Position numbers and translations under genes: made by a program. A DNA stretch of 64,000 nt from Minwuia thermotolerans. GTDB taxonomy: Bacteria > Pseudomonadota > Alphaproteobacteria > Minwuiales > Minwuiaceae. The notes below the pieces were generated by a model. It saw only the letters and a program-made list of their open reading frames with translations. It ran no database searches and was not told the DNA's origin. The stretch spans positions 1 through 64,000 of the forward strand of contig NZ_PIGG01000065.1 of NCBI RefSeq assembly GCF_002924445.1. Direction: 5' to 3'. Of the stretch, positions 36,083 through 43,139 are shown piece after piece. Numbering within the stretch: the first letter of the stretch is position 1; each line of letters starts with the position of its first letter.

Positions 36083-36096
36083 TTGATCTCGGTCAA
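36083..36096. promoter_or_regulatory. FNR-type box upstream of the P-type ATPase
   Basis: It reads TTGAT-CTCG-GTCAA, a nearly perfect match to TTGAT-N4-ATCAA, 53 bases before the ATPase ATG on the minus strand. This is the strongest of the boxes in this block. Confidence 0.65.
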
Positions 36097-36199
36097 CAGG
36101 ACCGGGCGATCTCCGCCGTCCCCGGATGAAGGCATGCAAGGATATTGACAGTTCCGACATCAGAAGCTGCGTTTCACACAATAGATGCTTCTTTGAAAT

Positions 36200-36399
36200 G
36201 GCGCCACGCACGCGGCGGTTCTTCTCGCCATCTTCCTGCTCACCGTCTTCGGCGATCTCACCGAAGCGATCATCGTCGGCCTCGTCCTGTGCTCGGCGCT
36301 GTTCGTCCACCGCATGTCGCGGAAGAGGGCGCTGGAATCGCGGACGGCACCGCCGCGGTCGTCGCGGAGCTCCGGAACGGGATCGCGACCGCCGGCTAG
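36200..36399 (+). pseudogene. SulP-family anion transporter remnant
   Basis: In the frame passing through 36212 the plus strand reads AAVLLAIFLLTVFGDLTEAI, then IVGLVLCSALFVHRMSRKRA. This is the last membrane helices of a SulP sulfate-permease-like transporter (FLLTVxxDLTxAIxVGxVLxxLLFxxRM). Past that, the expected acidic linker appears in another frame (DGTAAVVAELRNGIATAG, ending at 36399), so a frameshift is likely. The rest of the transporter and a start codon are missing. It is a small decayed fragment, convergent with livM. Confidence 0.55.
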
Positions 36400-37454
36400 C
36401 GCGCCTGGCGCAGGCGGCCCACGATACCCATCGGGAAGAAATAGACGCTGAGGATGAACAGCACGCCCAACCAGAGCAACCAACGGTCCGGCTGCAGGAG
36501 TTCCGGCAGCAGCGGCAGCCCGCTGGTCAGGTCGGAGGCTGCGCCCATCAGCCCCTGCAGGTAGTTGCGCGCCAGCACGAGAATGGTCGCCCCGATCACC
36601 GCGCCGTACATCGTCCCCATCCCGCCGATCACGACCATCAGAAGGATGTCGATCATGATGTCGAGGGAGAGCGTCGTCTGCGGGCCGGTATAGCGCAGCC
36701 AGAGCGCCATCAGCACGCCCGCCAGCGCCGCCATGGCGGCCGAGAGGCAGGTCGCCGCGGTGCGGTAGTGGACGGTGCGGTAGCCCACCGCCTCGGCGCG
36801 GAAGGCGTTCTCGCGGATCGCCTGAAGCACCCTGCCGAAGGGCGAGTTGACGAAGCGCAGCATCAGCAGGAACGCCGCCAGTGAGACCGTCAGTACAAGG
36901 TAGTAGGAGATCAACCGGCCGTCGAGCCGGACCCCGAAGGGCCGCGCGTCCGCCCATTTGAAGCCCGGCGTCAGTTCGCGCGGGACGGCGTAGCTGAGGC
37001 CGTCCTCGCCGCCGGTGAGCTGGTAGGTCTGGGACACCAGAATGGCGAAGGCGCTGGCCACGGCGAGGGTGACCATGGCGAAGAAGATCGCTTTCACCCT
37101 GAGCGAGAAGAGCCCGATGACGAAGGCGAGGGCCACTGCCAGCAGGATTCCCGCGGCCGCGCCGACGCCCACCGCGCCCCAGCCAGGTCCCGAATTCGTG
37201 AGCGAGAGCGCGACGCCGTAGGCGCCGATGCCGAAGAACATGGTGTGGGCGAAGGAGACGATGCCCGTATAGCCCAGCAGCAGGTCGTAGCTGCCGACCA
37301 GCACGATGAAGATGGCGATGCGCGCGGCGGTGTCGAGCGAACGCGTGCCGGGGAAGAGGAACGGCGCCAGGACGAGTCCGGCCAGGATCGCAAGCAGGAC
37401 GGCGGTCAGGGCGGTGCTGCGCGGCAGGTCGCCGGAGAGGAGTCGTGTCAGCAT
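36396..37454 (-). CDS. livM: branched-chain amino acid-type ABC transporter permease LivM
   Basis: A 352-residue inner-membrane permease with about nine or ten hydrophobic segments and the family signature DLLLGYTGIVSFAHTMFFGI near residue 58. TYQLTGGEDGL is also typical. It is the last gene of the minus-strand operon livK-livG-livF-livH-livM, 10 bases after livH. The imported substrate could be an amino acid, amide or another small acid; the family alone does not decide. Confidence 0.93.
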   Translation of the reverse strand: MLTRLLSGDLPRSTALTAVLLAILAGLVLAPFLFPGTRSLDTAARIAIFIVLVGSYDLLLGYTGIVSFAHTMFFGIGAYGVALSLTNSGPGWGAVGVGAAAGILLAVALAFVIGLFSLRVKAIFFAMVTLAVASAFAILVSQTYQLTGGEDGLSYAVPRELTPGFKWADARPFGVRLDGRLISYYLVLTVSLAAFLLMLRFVNSPFGRVLQAIRENAFRAEAVGYRTVHYRTAATCLSAAMAALAGVLMALWLRYTGPQTTLSLDIMIDILLMVVIGGMGTMYGAVIGATILVLARNYLQGLMGAASDLTSGLPLLPELLQPDRWLLWLGVLFILSVYFFPMGIVGRLRQAR

Positions 37455-37464
37455 CTCTGGTTCC

Positions 37465-38496
37465 TCACTGGCTGCCGGCGACGGGATAGAGGCCCTGCGG
37501 CCGCCACATCAGGATCACCACCATCAGCAGGATGTTGGAACCCAGCGCGACTGTCGGCGCCAGGTAGCCGGTGTAGTTGGCGACCAGGCCGACCAGCAGG
37601 GCGCCGATGAAGCAGCCCTCGACCGAGCCCAGCCCGCCAATGATGACGACGATGAAAACCAGAATCATGTTGTCCATGCCCATCCGGGCGAAGACGAGCT
37701 GGTCGTAGAGCCCCCACATCACGCCGCCCAGGCCGGCGAGCGCCGAGCCGGCCACGAAGACGGCGACGAAGACCAGTGTGACGCGGTAGCCCAGCGCCTC
37801 CACCATCTCCCGGTTCTCGACGCCCGCACGGATGATCAGGCCGATCTTGGTGCGTTTCAGCACCGCGCGCAGACCGAGAAAGATTCCGATGCCAAGCAGT
37901 GCGGCGAAGAGGCGATACTTCTCGAAGCCGAACTCGCCCATGGTGAAGGAGCCGCGCAACGTCGCCGGCTGTTCGATCGGAATCTCGTTCGGGCCCCAGA
38001 CCACGTGGATGAGCTGCTCGACCACGATCAGGCCGCCCATGGTGATCAGGATCTGCTTCAGGTGGTGGCCGTAGACGGGCATCACGATCACCCGCTCGAA
38101 GACCCAGCCCAGCGCCCCGGTGACGAGGGCCGCGGCGACGATCGCCGCCACCATCGCGATCAGGTTGAGTGCCACCGAATCCGCGCCGAGATACTCCGGA
38201 AAGACAGTTCGCAGCACAGTGACGCCGACGAAGGCGCCGAGTGCGATGAAGGCCCCGTGGCCGAAGTTCAGAACATCCATCAGCCCGAAGACCAGCGTCA
38301 GGCCGGAGGCCATGACGAAGATCATCATGCCCATGGCCAGGCCGGCCAGGGTCAGCGTCAGCCAGGTCGGCAGGGAGCCGATGGCCATGAACGCGGCGAG
38401 CGCGAGGATGATGGGCGCCAGCACCGGCAGCGCCTCGCCGGTCAGACGGTCCATCAGCGGCGTGCGCGGCGCCGCCTCGTCATTGCGGTTGATCAT
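37465..38496 (-). CDS. livH: branched-chain amino acid-type ABC transporter permease LivH
   Basis: A 343-residue permease, partner of LivM. Family motifs GLTLVFGLMDVLNFGHGAF and IIGGLGSVEGCFIGALLVG are clear. The start at 38496 (MINRNDEAAPRT) lies inside the end of the livF gene, overlapping by two bases' stop context. The N-terminal cytoplasmic tail of about 25 residues is somewhat longer than usual. Confidence 0.93.
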   Translation of the reverse strand: MINRNDEAAPRTPLMDRLTGEALPVLAPIILALAAFMAIGSLPTWLTLTLAGLAMGMMIFVMASGLTLVFGLMDVLNFGHGAFIALGAFVGVTVLRTVFPEYLGADSVALNLIAMVAAIVAAALVTGALGWVFERVIVMPVYGHHLKQILITMGGLIVVEQLIHVVWGPNEIPIEQPATLRGSFTMGEFGFEKYRLFAALLGIGIFLGLRAVLKRTKIGLIIRAGVENREMVEALGYRVTLVFVAVFVAGSALAGLGGVMWGLYDQLVFARMGMDNMILVFIVVIIGGLGSVEGCFIGALLVGLVANYTGYLAPTVALGSNILLMVVILMWRPQGLYPVAGSQ

Positions 38497-38498
38497 GT

Positions 38499-39224
38499 TC
38501 AAAGCGCGCCCTCCAGCGAAAGGCCCAGAAGCCGTCCCTGCAGTTCCGTATCGGAAGCGAGCTCGGCCATGCTCCCGGCATGGACGATGTGACCGTCGTC
38601 CATCACCGCGACGCTGTCGCCGATCCGCTCGGCCATGTGGAAACTCTGTTCGACCATCAGGATCGTCGTCTCCTGCTTCAGTTCGCCGAAGGCGTCGATC
38701 AGAGCGCCGACGATGGCCGGGGCGAGACCCTTGGTGGGTTCGTCGACCAGCAGCAGCCGGCAGGGCTCGATCACCGCGCGCGCGACCGCCAGCATCTGCT
38801 TCTGGCCGCCTGAGAGATTGCCTGCCGGCCAGTCCCAGAACTTCTTCAGCGCTGGAAACACACCCCAGATCCAGTCCAGACGGTCCGAGTCCATCGGGCC
38901 GGAGCGGGCGGCGAGGCTCATGTTCTCGCGCACGGTTAGCCCGGCGAAGATGCCCATGTTCTCCGGTACGTAGGCGATGCCCAGCCGAGCGATCGCCGGC
39001 GTCGGCAGGGAATGGATGGGCTGGCCGTCGAAGACCACTTCGCCGGCGGAGGCGCGCCACAGACCCATGATCGTGCGCATGGTGGTCGTCTTGCCGGCGC
39101 CGTTGCGGCCCAGCAGCATCGATACGCCGCCCCGGGGAACCTGGAGATCCACGCCCTGCAGGATGTGGTACTGGCCGATGTGGGTGTGGACGCCGGAGAG
39201 ACGGAGGATGGCATCGTCAGACAC
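38499..39224 (-). CDS. livF: ABC transporter ATP-binding protein LivF
   Basis: A 241-residue ATPase of the LivF type. Walker A GRNGAGKTT, signature LSGGQKQMLAVARA, Walker B LLLVDEPTKGLAPAIV and the H-loop region VEQSFHMAERIGD are all present. It overlaps livG by eight bases. Confidence 0.94.
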   Translation of the reverse strand: MSDDAILRLSGVHTHIGQYHILQGVDLQVPRGGVSMLLGRNGAGKTTTMRTIMGLWRASAGEVVFDGQPIHSLPTPAIARLGIAYVPENMGIFAGLTVRENMSLAARSGPMDSDRLDWIWGVFPALKKFWDWPAGNLSGGQKQMLAVARAVIEPCRLLLVDEPTKGLAPAIVGALIDAFGELKQETTILMVEQSFHMAERIGDSVAVMDDGHIVHAGSMAELASDTELQGRLLGLSLEGAL

Positions 39225-39993
39225 GGTCGGCCACCCCCGTGCCCAGATAGGCCTCTTGCACGATCGGCGAATTCATCACCTCGGCGGGATCGCCATCGGC
39301 GACCAGGTAGCCGTGATGCAGCACGACGATGCGGTCGGCCAGTGTGCGGATCACGTCCATCTTGTGCTCCACCAGAAGGATGGTGCGGGATGCGTCGACC
39401 TTCATCTGCTGGATCAGATCCAGGATGACCGGCACCTCGTCCATGCTCATGCCCGCTGTGGGTTCGTCGAACATCAGCACCTGGCGGTCGAGCGCGATCA
39501 GGATGGCAACCTCCAGCTTGCGCTGGTCGCCGTGGGGCAGGGAAGCGGCAGCGGCGTCGGCGCGCGCCAGCAGGCCGACGCGCTCGAGCACCTGTTCGGC
39601 CTCGTCGGTCAGTTCCGTGTGGCGCGCGGCCATGGACAGCAGGTCGAAGCCCAGACCTTTCCGCGCCTGAACCGCCAGCCGCACGTTCTCCCTGACGGAC
39701 AGGTTCGGGAACAGGTTGGTGAGCTGGAACGCGCGGCCCATGCCGCGTCGGGTCCGCGCCGGGGCGGGCAGGCGGGTGACGTCCTCGCCGTTCAGCAGCA
39801 CCTGGCCTGCATGGGCCCGCAGCTGTCCGGAAATCAGGTTGAAGTAGGTGGTCTTGCCGGCCCCGTTGGGTCCGACGATCGCCGTCAGCGTGCCCTGCCC
39901 GAAGGCGCAGCTCACGTTGTTGACCGCGATGTGGCCGCCGAAGCGGATGGTCAGGCCGCGGGTCTCTACAACCGGCTTCTGGTCATTCGCCAT
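39217..39993 (-). CDS. livG: ABC transporter ATP-binding protein LivG
   Basis: A 258-residue ATPase of the LivG type with Walker A GPNGAGKTTYFNLISG, Walker B VLMFDEPTAGMSMDEVP and H-loop VEHKMDV. The signature region reads SLPHGDQRKLEVAI, where LSxGxQ is replaced by LPHGDQ, a form common in this subfamily. It is preceded by a strong hairpin that separates it from livK. Confidence 0.94.
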   Translation of the reverse strand: MANDQKPVVETRGLTIRFGGHIAVNNVSCAFGQGTLTAIVGPNGAGKTTYFNLISGQLRAHAGQVLLNGEDVTRLPAPARTRRGMGRAFQLTNLFPNLSVRENVRLAVQARKGLGFDLLSMAARHTELTDEAEQVLERVGLLARADAAAASLPHGDQRKLEVAILIALDRQVLMFDEPTAGMSMDEVPVILDLIQQMKVDASRTILLVEHKMDVIRTLADRIVVLHHGYLVADGDPAEVMNSPIVQEAYLGTGVADRV

Positions 39994-40016
39994 GGCGTGG
40001 CGTCTCTCCCCCTTGC

Positions 40017-40062
40017 GGGACCGGCCACCCCGGGCGCAGCCGCGCCCGGGGTGGCCGGTCCC
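40017..40062 (-). terminator. 21-base perfect hairpin between livK and livG
   Basis: A perfect 21-base GC-rich stem (40017-40037 with 40042-40062) with the four-base loop AGCC, located between the livK stop (40074) and the livG start (39993). No T-run follows. Such intercistronic hairpins protect the upstream message and reduce read-through, giving more binding protein than ATPase and permease. Confidence 0.75.
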
Positions 40063-40073
40063 CCGGCGCGATC

Positions 40074-41255
40074 CTAGTTCCGGACCGGGACGTCCATCTC
40101 GTCAATCTCGATGACGTCGACGAGCTTGGGCACGGCCCACTCCACGCCGTCCTCGATTGCGATCTTGAAGTGATACATCTCCTGCAGGGCCTGATGGTCC
40201 TTGGCGCGGAAGATCATCTTGCCCTTGGGCGTCTGGAACTCCATGCCCTCCATGGCCTTGATCAGCGCCTCGGTCTCGGTCGAGCCGGCCTTGCGGATGG
40301 CCTCGACGATGGCGATGCCGGCCGCCATACCTCCCGCGGTGAAGAAGTCCGGCGGGCTGTCGAAGCGCTCCTGGTGGGTCTTCACCAGCCAGTCGTTGAC
40401 CGGGTTCTGCGGGATCTCGTAGTAGTAATAGGTGGCGCCTTCCATGCCGGGCACGACCCTGTAGGCCACCAGGGCGGGCAGGATATTGCCGCCGGTGGCC
40501 AGCTCGATGCCGAAACGGCTGGGCTCCATCGCCGCCAGCTTGCCCAGCGGGTTGCCCTTGCCGGCCCAGATCATCCAGATGATCTTGCGGCCTTCCTCGT
40601 CCTTCAGCGCGTCGAAGATGCGCTGTGCATGAGAGGTGAAGTCCGTGGTGTCCTGGGGCGCGTACTCCTCGTGCACCAGCTCGGCCCCGGAACCGGCCAG
40701 CGCTTCCTTGAAGGCGGCGACGCCGTCGCGGCCGAAGGCGTAGTCCTGCGCCAGGGTGGCGATCTTCACGCCCGGCTTGCCGATGGCGACCGCATTTGCG
40801 ATGGCGTCCTGCGAAGAATTGCGGCCAGTCCGGAAGATATAACGGTTCCAGGCACTGCCGGTGATGCTGTCGGCCACAGCCGGCTCGACCAGCAGGATCT
40901 TCTGGTACTCCTGCGCGACCGGCAGCATGGCCAGCGCCACCCCCGAACTCACGGGGCCGATGGCGATGTCCGCCTCTTCGTCGCCATAGGCTTCGGCCAG
41001 CAGCGCACGGCCCTGGTCGGGCTTCAGCTGGGTGTCCTTCTCTATCACCTCGATCTTCTGGCCCAGGACCTCCATGGTCCCCTCGGTGGCGTACTCGAGG
41101 CCCAGCATCAGTCCCCGGTGCGACTGCTGGGCGTAGGCTTCCAGCGGACCGGTCTTGCCGTAGATGTGGGCGATCTTGACGGTGTCGTCGGCCAGCGACA
41201 TGCCGGCCCCAACCATTGTGGCGGCCATCGCGGCGGCGCCAAGCAAGCGTCTCAT
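40074..41255 (-). CDS. livK: periplasmic substrate-binding protein of the Liv-type transporter
   Basis: A 393-residue type I periplasmic binding protein with a signal peptide (RRLLGAAAMAATMVGAGMSL-A). The mature N-terminus reads TVKIAHIYGKTGPLEAYAQQ, and DIAIGPVSSGVALAMLPVAQ follows the Leu/Ile/Val-binding-like pattern. The ligand is not predictable. The ATG at 41255 has GGAGGAAACCC upstream. First gene of the operon; a sigma-54 promoter lies about 50-75 bases upstream. Confidence 0.9.
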   Translation of the reverse strand: MRRLLGAAAMAATMVGAGMSLADDTVKIAHIYGKTGPLEAYAQQSHRGLMLGLEYATEGTMEVLGQKIEVIEKDTQLKPDQGRALLAEAYGDEEADIAIGPVSSGVALAMLPVAQEYQKILLVEPAVADSITGSAWNRYIFRTGRNSSQDAIANAVAIGKPGVKIATLAQDYAFGRDGVAAFKEALAGSGAELVHEEYAPQDTTDFTSHAQRIFDALKDEEGRKIIWMIWAGKGNPLGKLAAMEPSRFGIELATGGNILPALVAYRVVPGMEGATYYYYEIPQNPVNDWLVKTHQERFDSPPDFFTAGGMAAGIAIVEAIRKAGSTETEALIKAMEGMEFQTPKGKMIFRAKDHQALQEMYHFKIAIEDGVEWAVPKLVDVIEIDEMDVPVRN

Positions 41256-41317
41256 TGGGTTTCCTCCACTTGTCTCCCTCGGCCGCACGCGCATGGCGTG
41301 GGGCTGGACAACAGTTG

Positions 41318-41332
41318 GCAAGCCGCGTGCCA
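41318..41332 (-). promoter_or_regulatory. sigma-54 (-24/-12) promoter of the liv operon
   Basis: On the minus strand it reads TGGCACG-CGGC-TTGC, identical to the consensus TGGCACG-N4-TTGC. The transcription start would be near 41306, leaving a leader of about 50 bases before the livK ATG. An enhancer-binding activator gene lies immediately upstream, and palindromes fitting an upstream activating sequence lie 80-200 bases upstream. Confidence 0.85.
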
Positions 41333-41397
41333 TGACATTGATGCCAATCTTTTCAATGACTTGGTCCGCCATTGCCCGGTGAAGTCGATAGGGCGGA

Positions 41398-41415
41398 TGT
41401 CCGTTCTGCCAGACG
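41398..41415. promoter_or_regulatory. activator-site copy A (TGTCCG-N6-CAGACG)
   Basis: One of five palindromes of the form YGTCYG-N6-CRGACR. It is about 100 bases upstream of the predicted sigma-54 start of the liv operon, a usual enhancer distance. The right half differs from the best copy at its last base. Confidence 0.55.
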
Positions 41416-41469
41416 GATGCAAGAAATGCGGCGAAATCATTTAATGGAATCAAGGTAGTGGCTGCCGAT

Positions 41470-41487
41470 TGTCTGGCGGATCAGACA
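41470..41487. promoter_or_regulatory. activator-site copy B (TGTCTG-N6-CAGACA)
   Basis: Perfect 6-base arms with a 6-base spacer. It spans the stop codon (41481-41483) of the activator gene and lies about 170 bases upstream of the liv sigma-54 start. Confidence 0.65.
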
Positions 41488-42926
41488 GTTTTCCATCTGT
41501 CCGGTGTTTCGGACATGATGCTGTGGCTGGCGAGCTTGGCGTAGAACTGGGCCCGCGATATGCCGAGGCGCCGGGCCGCTTCGACCTTGACGCCGTTGGT
41601 CTGTTCCAGCGCGTGACGGATAGCGGCGGCCTCCGCTTCTGCCAGCACCTCGCGTAACGGGCGAATTTCCCCCGCCGGTTTTGCCGAGACTTGCCGAGCG
41701 GCCGATCGGGGCCGGGGCAGCAGGCCGTCGAAATCGTCGGGGCCGAGAACATCCGTGTCGACGGCGGCCGCGGCCTGTTCCAGGACATTGCGGAGTTCCC
41801 TGACATTGCCCGGCCAGTCATAGGCGGCCAGGCGGGGGAACGCGTCGGCGGCGACCTCGCGCGGCGCGCCGCCGGCCCGGTGCGCCATGTCCTCCAGCAG
41901 CGCCTCGCAGAGCAGCGGCAGGTCGTCCGGCCGTTCCCGCAGCGGCGGCACGGTGATCGGCAGCACGTTGAGGCGATAGTAGAGGTCGGCGCGGAACTCA
42001 CCCTTGTCGACCATGGCCTTCAGATCCCGGCTGGTGGCGCTGATGATGCGCACGTCCACGGCGACCACCCGATTGGCGCCCAGCGGTTCGATCTCCTGTT
42101 CCTGCAGGACGCGCAGCAGCTTTGCCTGCAGCGGCGGTGGCATGTCGCCGATCTCGTCGAGAAAGAGCGTGCCGCCGTCGGCGAGCTGGATCTTGCCCTC
42201 GCGGCCGTGGCGGCCGACGCCGGTATAGGCACCGGGGGCGGCGCCGAACAGCTCCGCTTCCAGAAGGGTTTCCGGAATGGCCGCGACATTGACGCGGACC
42301 ATGGGCTTCTGCGCCCGTGGCGAAGCGGCGTGGATGGCGTGGGCGAGCAGTTCCTTGCCGGTGCCGGTTTCGCCATAGAGCAGCACCGCCGCGTCGCGCT
42401 CTGCCGCCCGGCGGGCGTGCCGCTTCAACTGGCGTACGGCCTCCGTCGCGCCGACGAAACTGCCGAAGCGGTACTTGGCGCGCCGGCTCTCCGCCAGTTC
42501 ACGTCGCGTGATTTCCAGTTCGCTCTGCAACTGCTGGAAGCGCGTCACCAGCGGCTTCAGGGATTGCAGCCGGTCGAACAGGATCACGCCCATGGCCCCC
42601 AGAAGGCGGCCGTCCTCGCCCCTGAGCGGAATGCGCGAGACGGTGAGCTGCCGGTTGCCGAGGTCGATGATGTCGAGAAGGTCGGCCCGTCCTGAATCCA
42701 GGACGCGGCGCATTTCCGAATGGGGGATGACGTCCTCGACCGGCTTGCCTTCCACCAGGTCGACGCCGTTCCAGCCCAGCAGCGCCTTGAACTTGTCGTT
42801 CATCCATGAAATGCGGGCGCGGGTGTCGACCGCGAAGGCGCCTTCGTACATGGAATCGAACAGGTCAATCATCGCCTGCGCCGCCTGGCGGCGGATCTCG
42901 GCCTCTCCGATCGCCTTGAACGCCAT
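41481..42926 (-). CDS. PAS domain sigma-54-dependent transcriptional activator
   Basis: A 481-residue enhancer-binding protein. Residues about 15-130 form a PAS domain (YEGAFAVDTRARISWMNDKF), a helical linker follows, then the AAA+ domain with Walker A GETGTGKELLAHA, Walker B GGTLFLDEIGDMPP and the R-finger region DLYYRLNVLPI, and a Fis-type helix-turn-helix (VKVEAARRLGISRAQFYAKL). The sigma-54 contact loop reads GAYTGV rather than GAFTGA. The ATG at 42926 is followed by the conserved start of the PAS region; AGGAAG lies upstream. It probably activates the liv operon directly downstream, in response to a small ligand sensed by PAS. Two palindromes precede its own gene. Confidence 0.92.
   Translation of the reverse strand: MAFKAIGEAEIRRQAAQAMIDLFDSMYEGAFAVDTRARISWMNDKFKALLGWNGVDLVEGKPVEDVIPHSEMRRVLDSGRADLLDIIDLGNRQLTVSRIPLRGEDGRLLGAMGVILFDRLQSLKPLVTRFQQLQSELEITRRELAESRRAKYRFGSFVGATEAVRQLKRHARRAAERDAAVLLYGETGTGKELLAHAIHAASPRAQKPMVRVNVAAIPETLLEAELFGAAPGAYTGVGRHGREGKIQLADGGTLFLDEIGDMPPPLQAKLLRVLQEQEIEPLGANRVVAVDVRIISATSRDLKAMVDKGEFRADLYYRLNVLPITVPPLRERPDDLPLLCEALLEDMAHRAGGAPREVAADAFPRLAAYDWPGNVRELRNVLEQAAAAVDTDVLGPDDFDGLLPRPRSAARQVSAKPAGEIRPLREVLAEAEAAAIRHALEQTNGVKVEAARRLGISRAQFYAKLASHSIMSETPDRWKTV
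41498..41515. promoter_or_regulatory. activator-site copy C (TGTCCG-N6-CGGACA)
   Basis: The most symmetrical copy, with perfect 6-base arms. It lies inside the last codons of the activator gene, 28 bases from copy B, so the two could be bound on nearly the same helix face by neighbouring dimers. Confidence 0.65.
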
Positions 42927-42942
42927 CGCTTCCTCCCCCGGC

Positions 42943-42960
42943 CGTCCGGCCTGCCGGACG
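42943..42960. promoter_or_regulatory. activator-site copy D (CGTCCG-N6-CGGACG)
   Basis: Perfect arms, 17 bases upstream of the activator's own ATG. Binding here would cover the region of the ribosome site and promoter, so autorepression is the simplest reading. Confidence 0.6.
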
Positions 42961-42968
42961 TCAACATG

Positions 42969-42986
42969 CGTCCGGATATCCGGACA
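42969..42986. promoter_or_regulatory. activator-site copy E (CGTCCG-N6-CGGACA)
   Basis: Its core GTCCGGATATCCGGAC is a perfect 16-base palindrome. It starts 26 bases from copy D, close to the 28-base spacing of copies B and C. Confidence 0.65.
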
Positions 42987-43050
42987 TATACGCCGACGGC
43001 GCATCCGGCGGCAAGGCGGCGGGCCTACGCCTGGGCGCCGAGACGCCGGC

Positions 43051-43064
43051 TTGACACAGGTCAA
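43051..43064. promoter_or_regulatory. FNR-type box upstream of the beta-helix membrane protein
   Basis: It reads TTGAC-ACAG-GTCAA, a fully symmetrical FNR/CRP-superfamily site (TTGAC-N4-GTCAA), 75 bases before the ATG at 43140. Confidence 0.65.
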
Positions 43065-43139
43065 GGCCGTGGTGGCGCGACAGCGGTATCAGGAAGCGAC
43101 GATCCGGTTCCTGCGGCGCCACTCTTGAAGGAGAGTCCC

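Noticed and set aside
33019-36129. Very long plus-strand open frame (1036 codons) opposite the P-type ATPase
   Set aside because: The minus strand holds all P-type ATPase motifs; the plus-strand product is low-complexity Arg/Gln/Gly/His text without domains.
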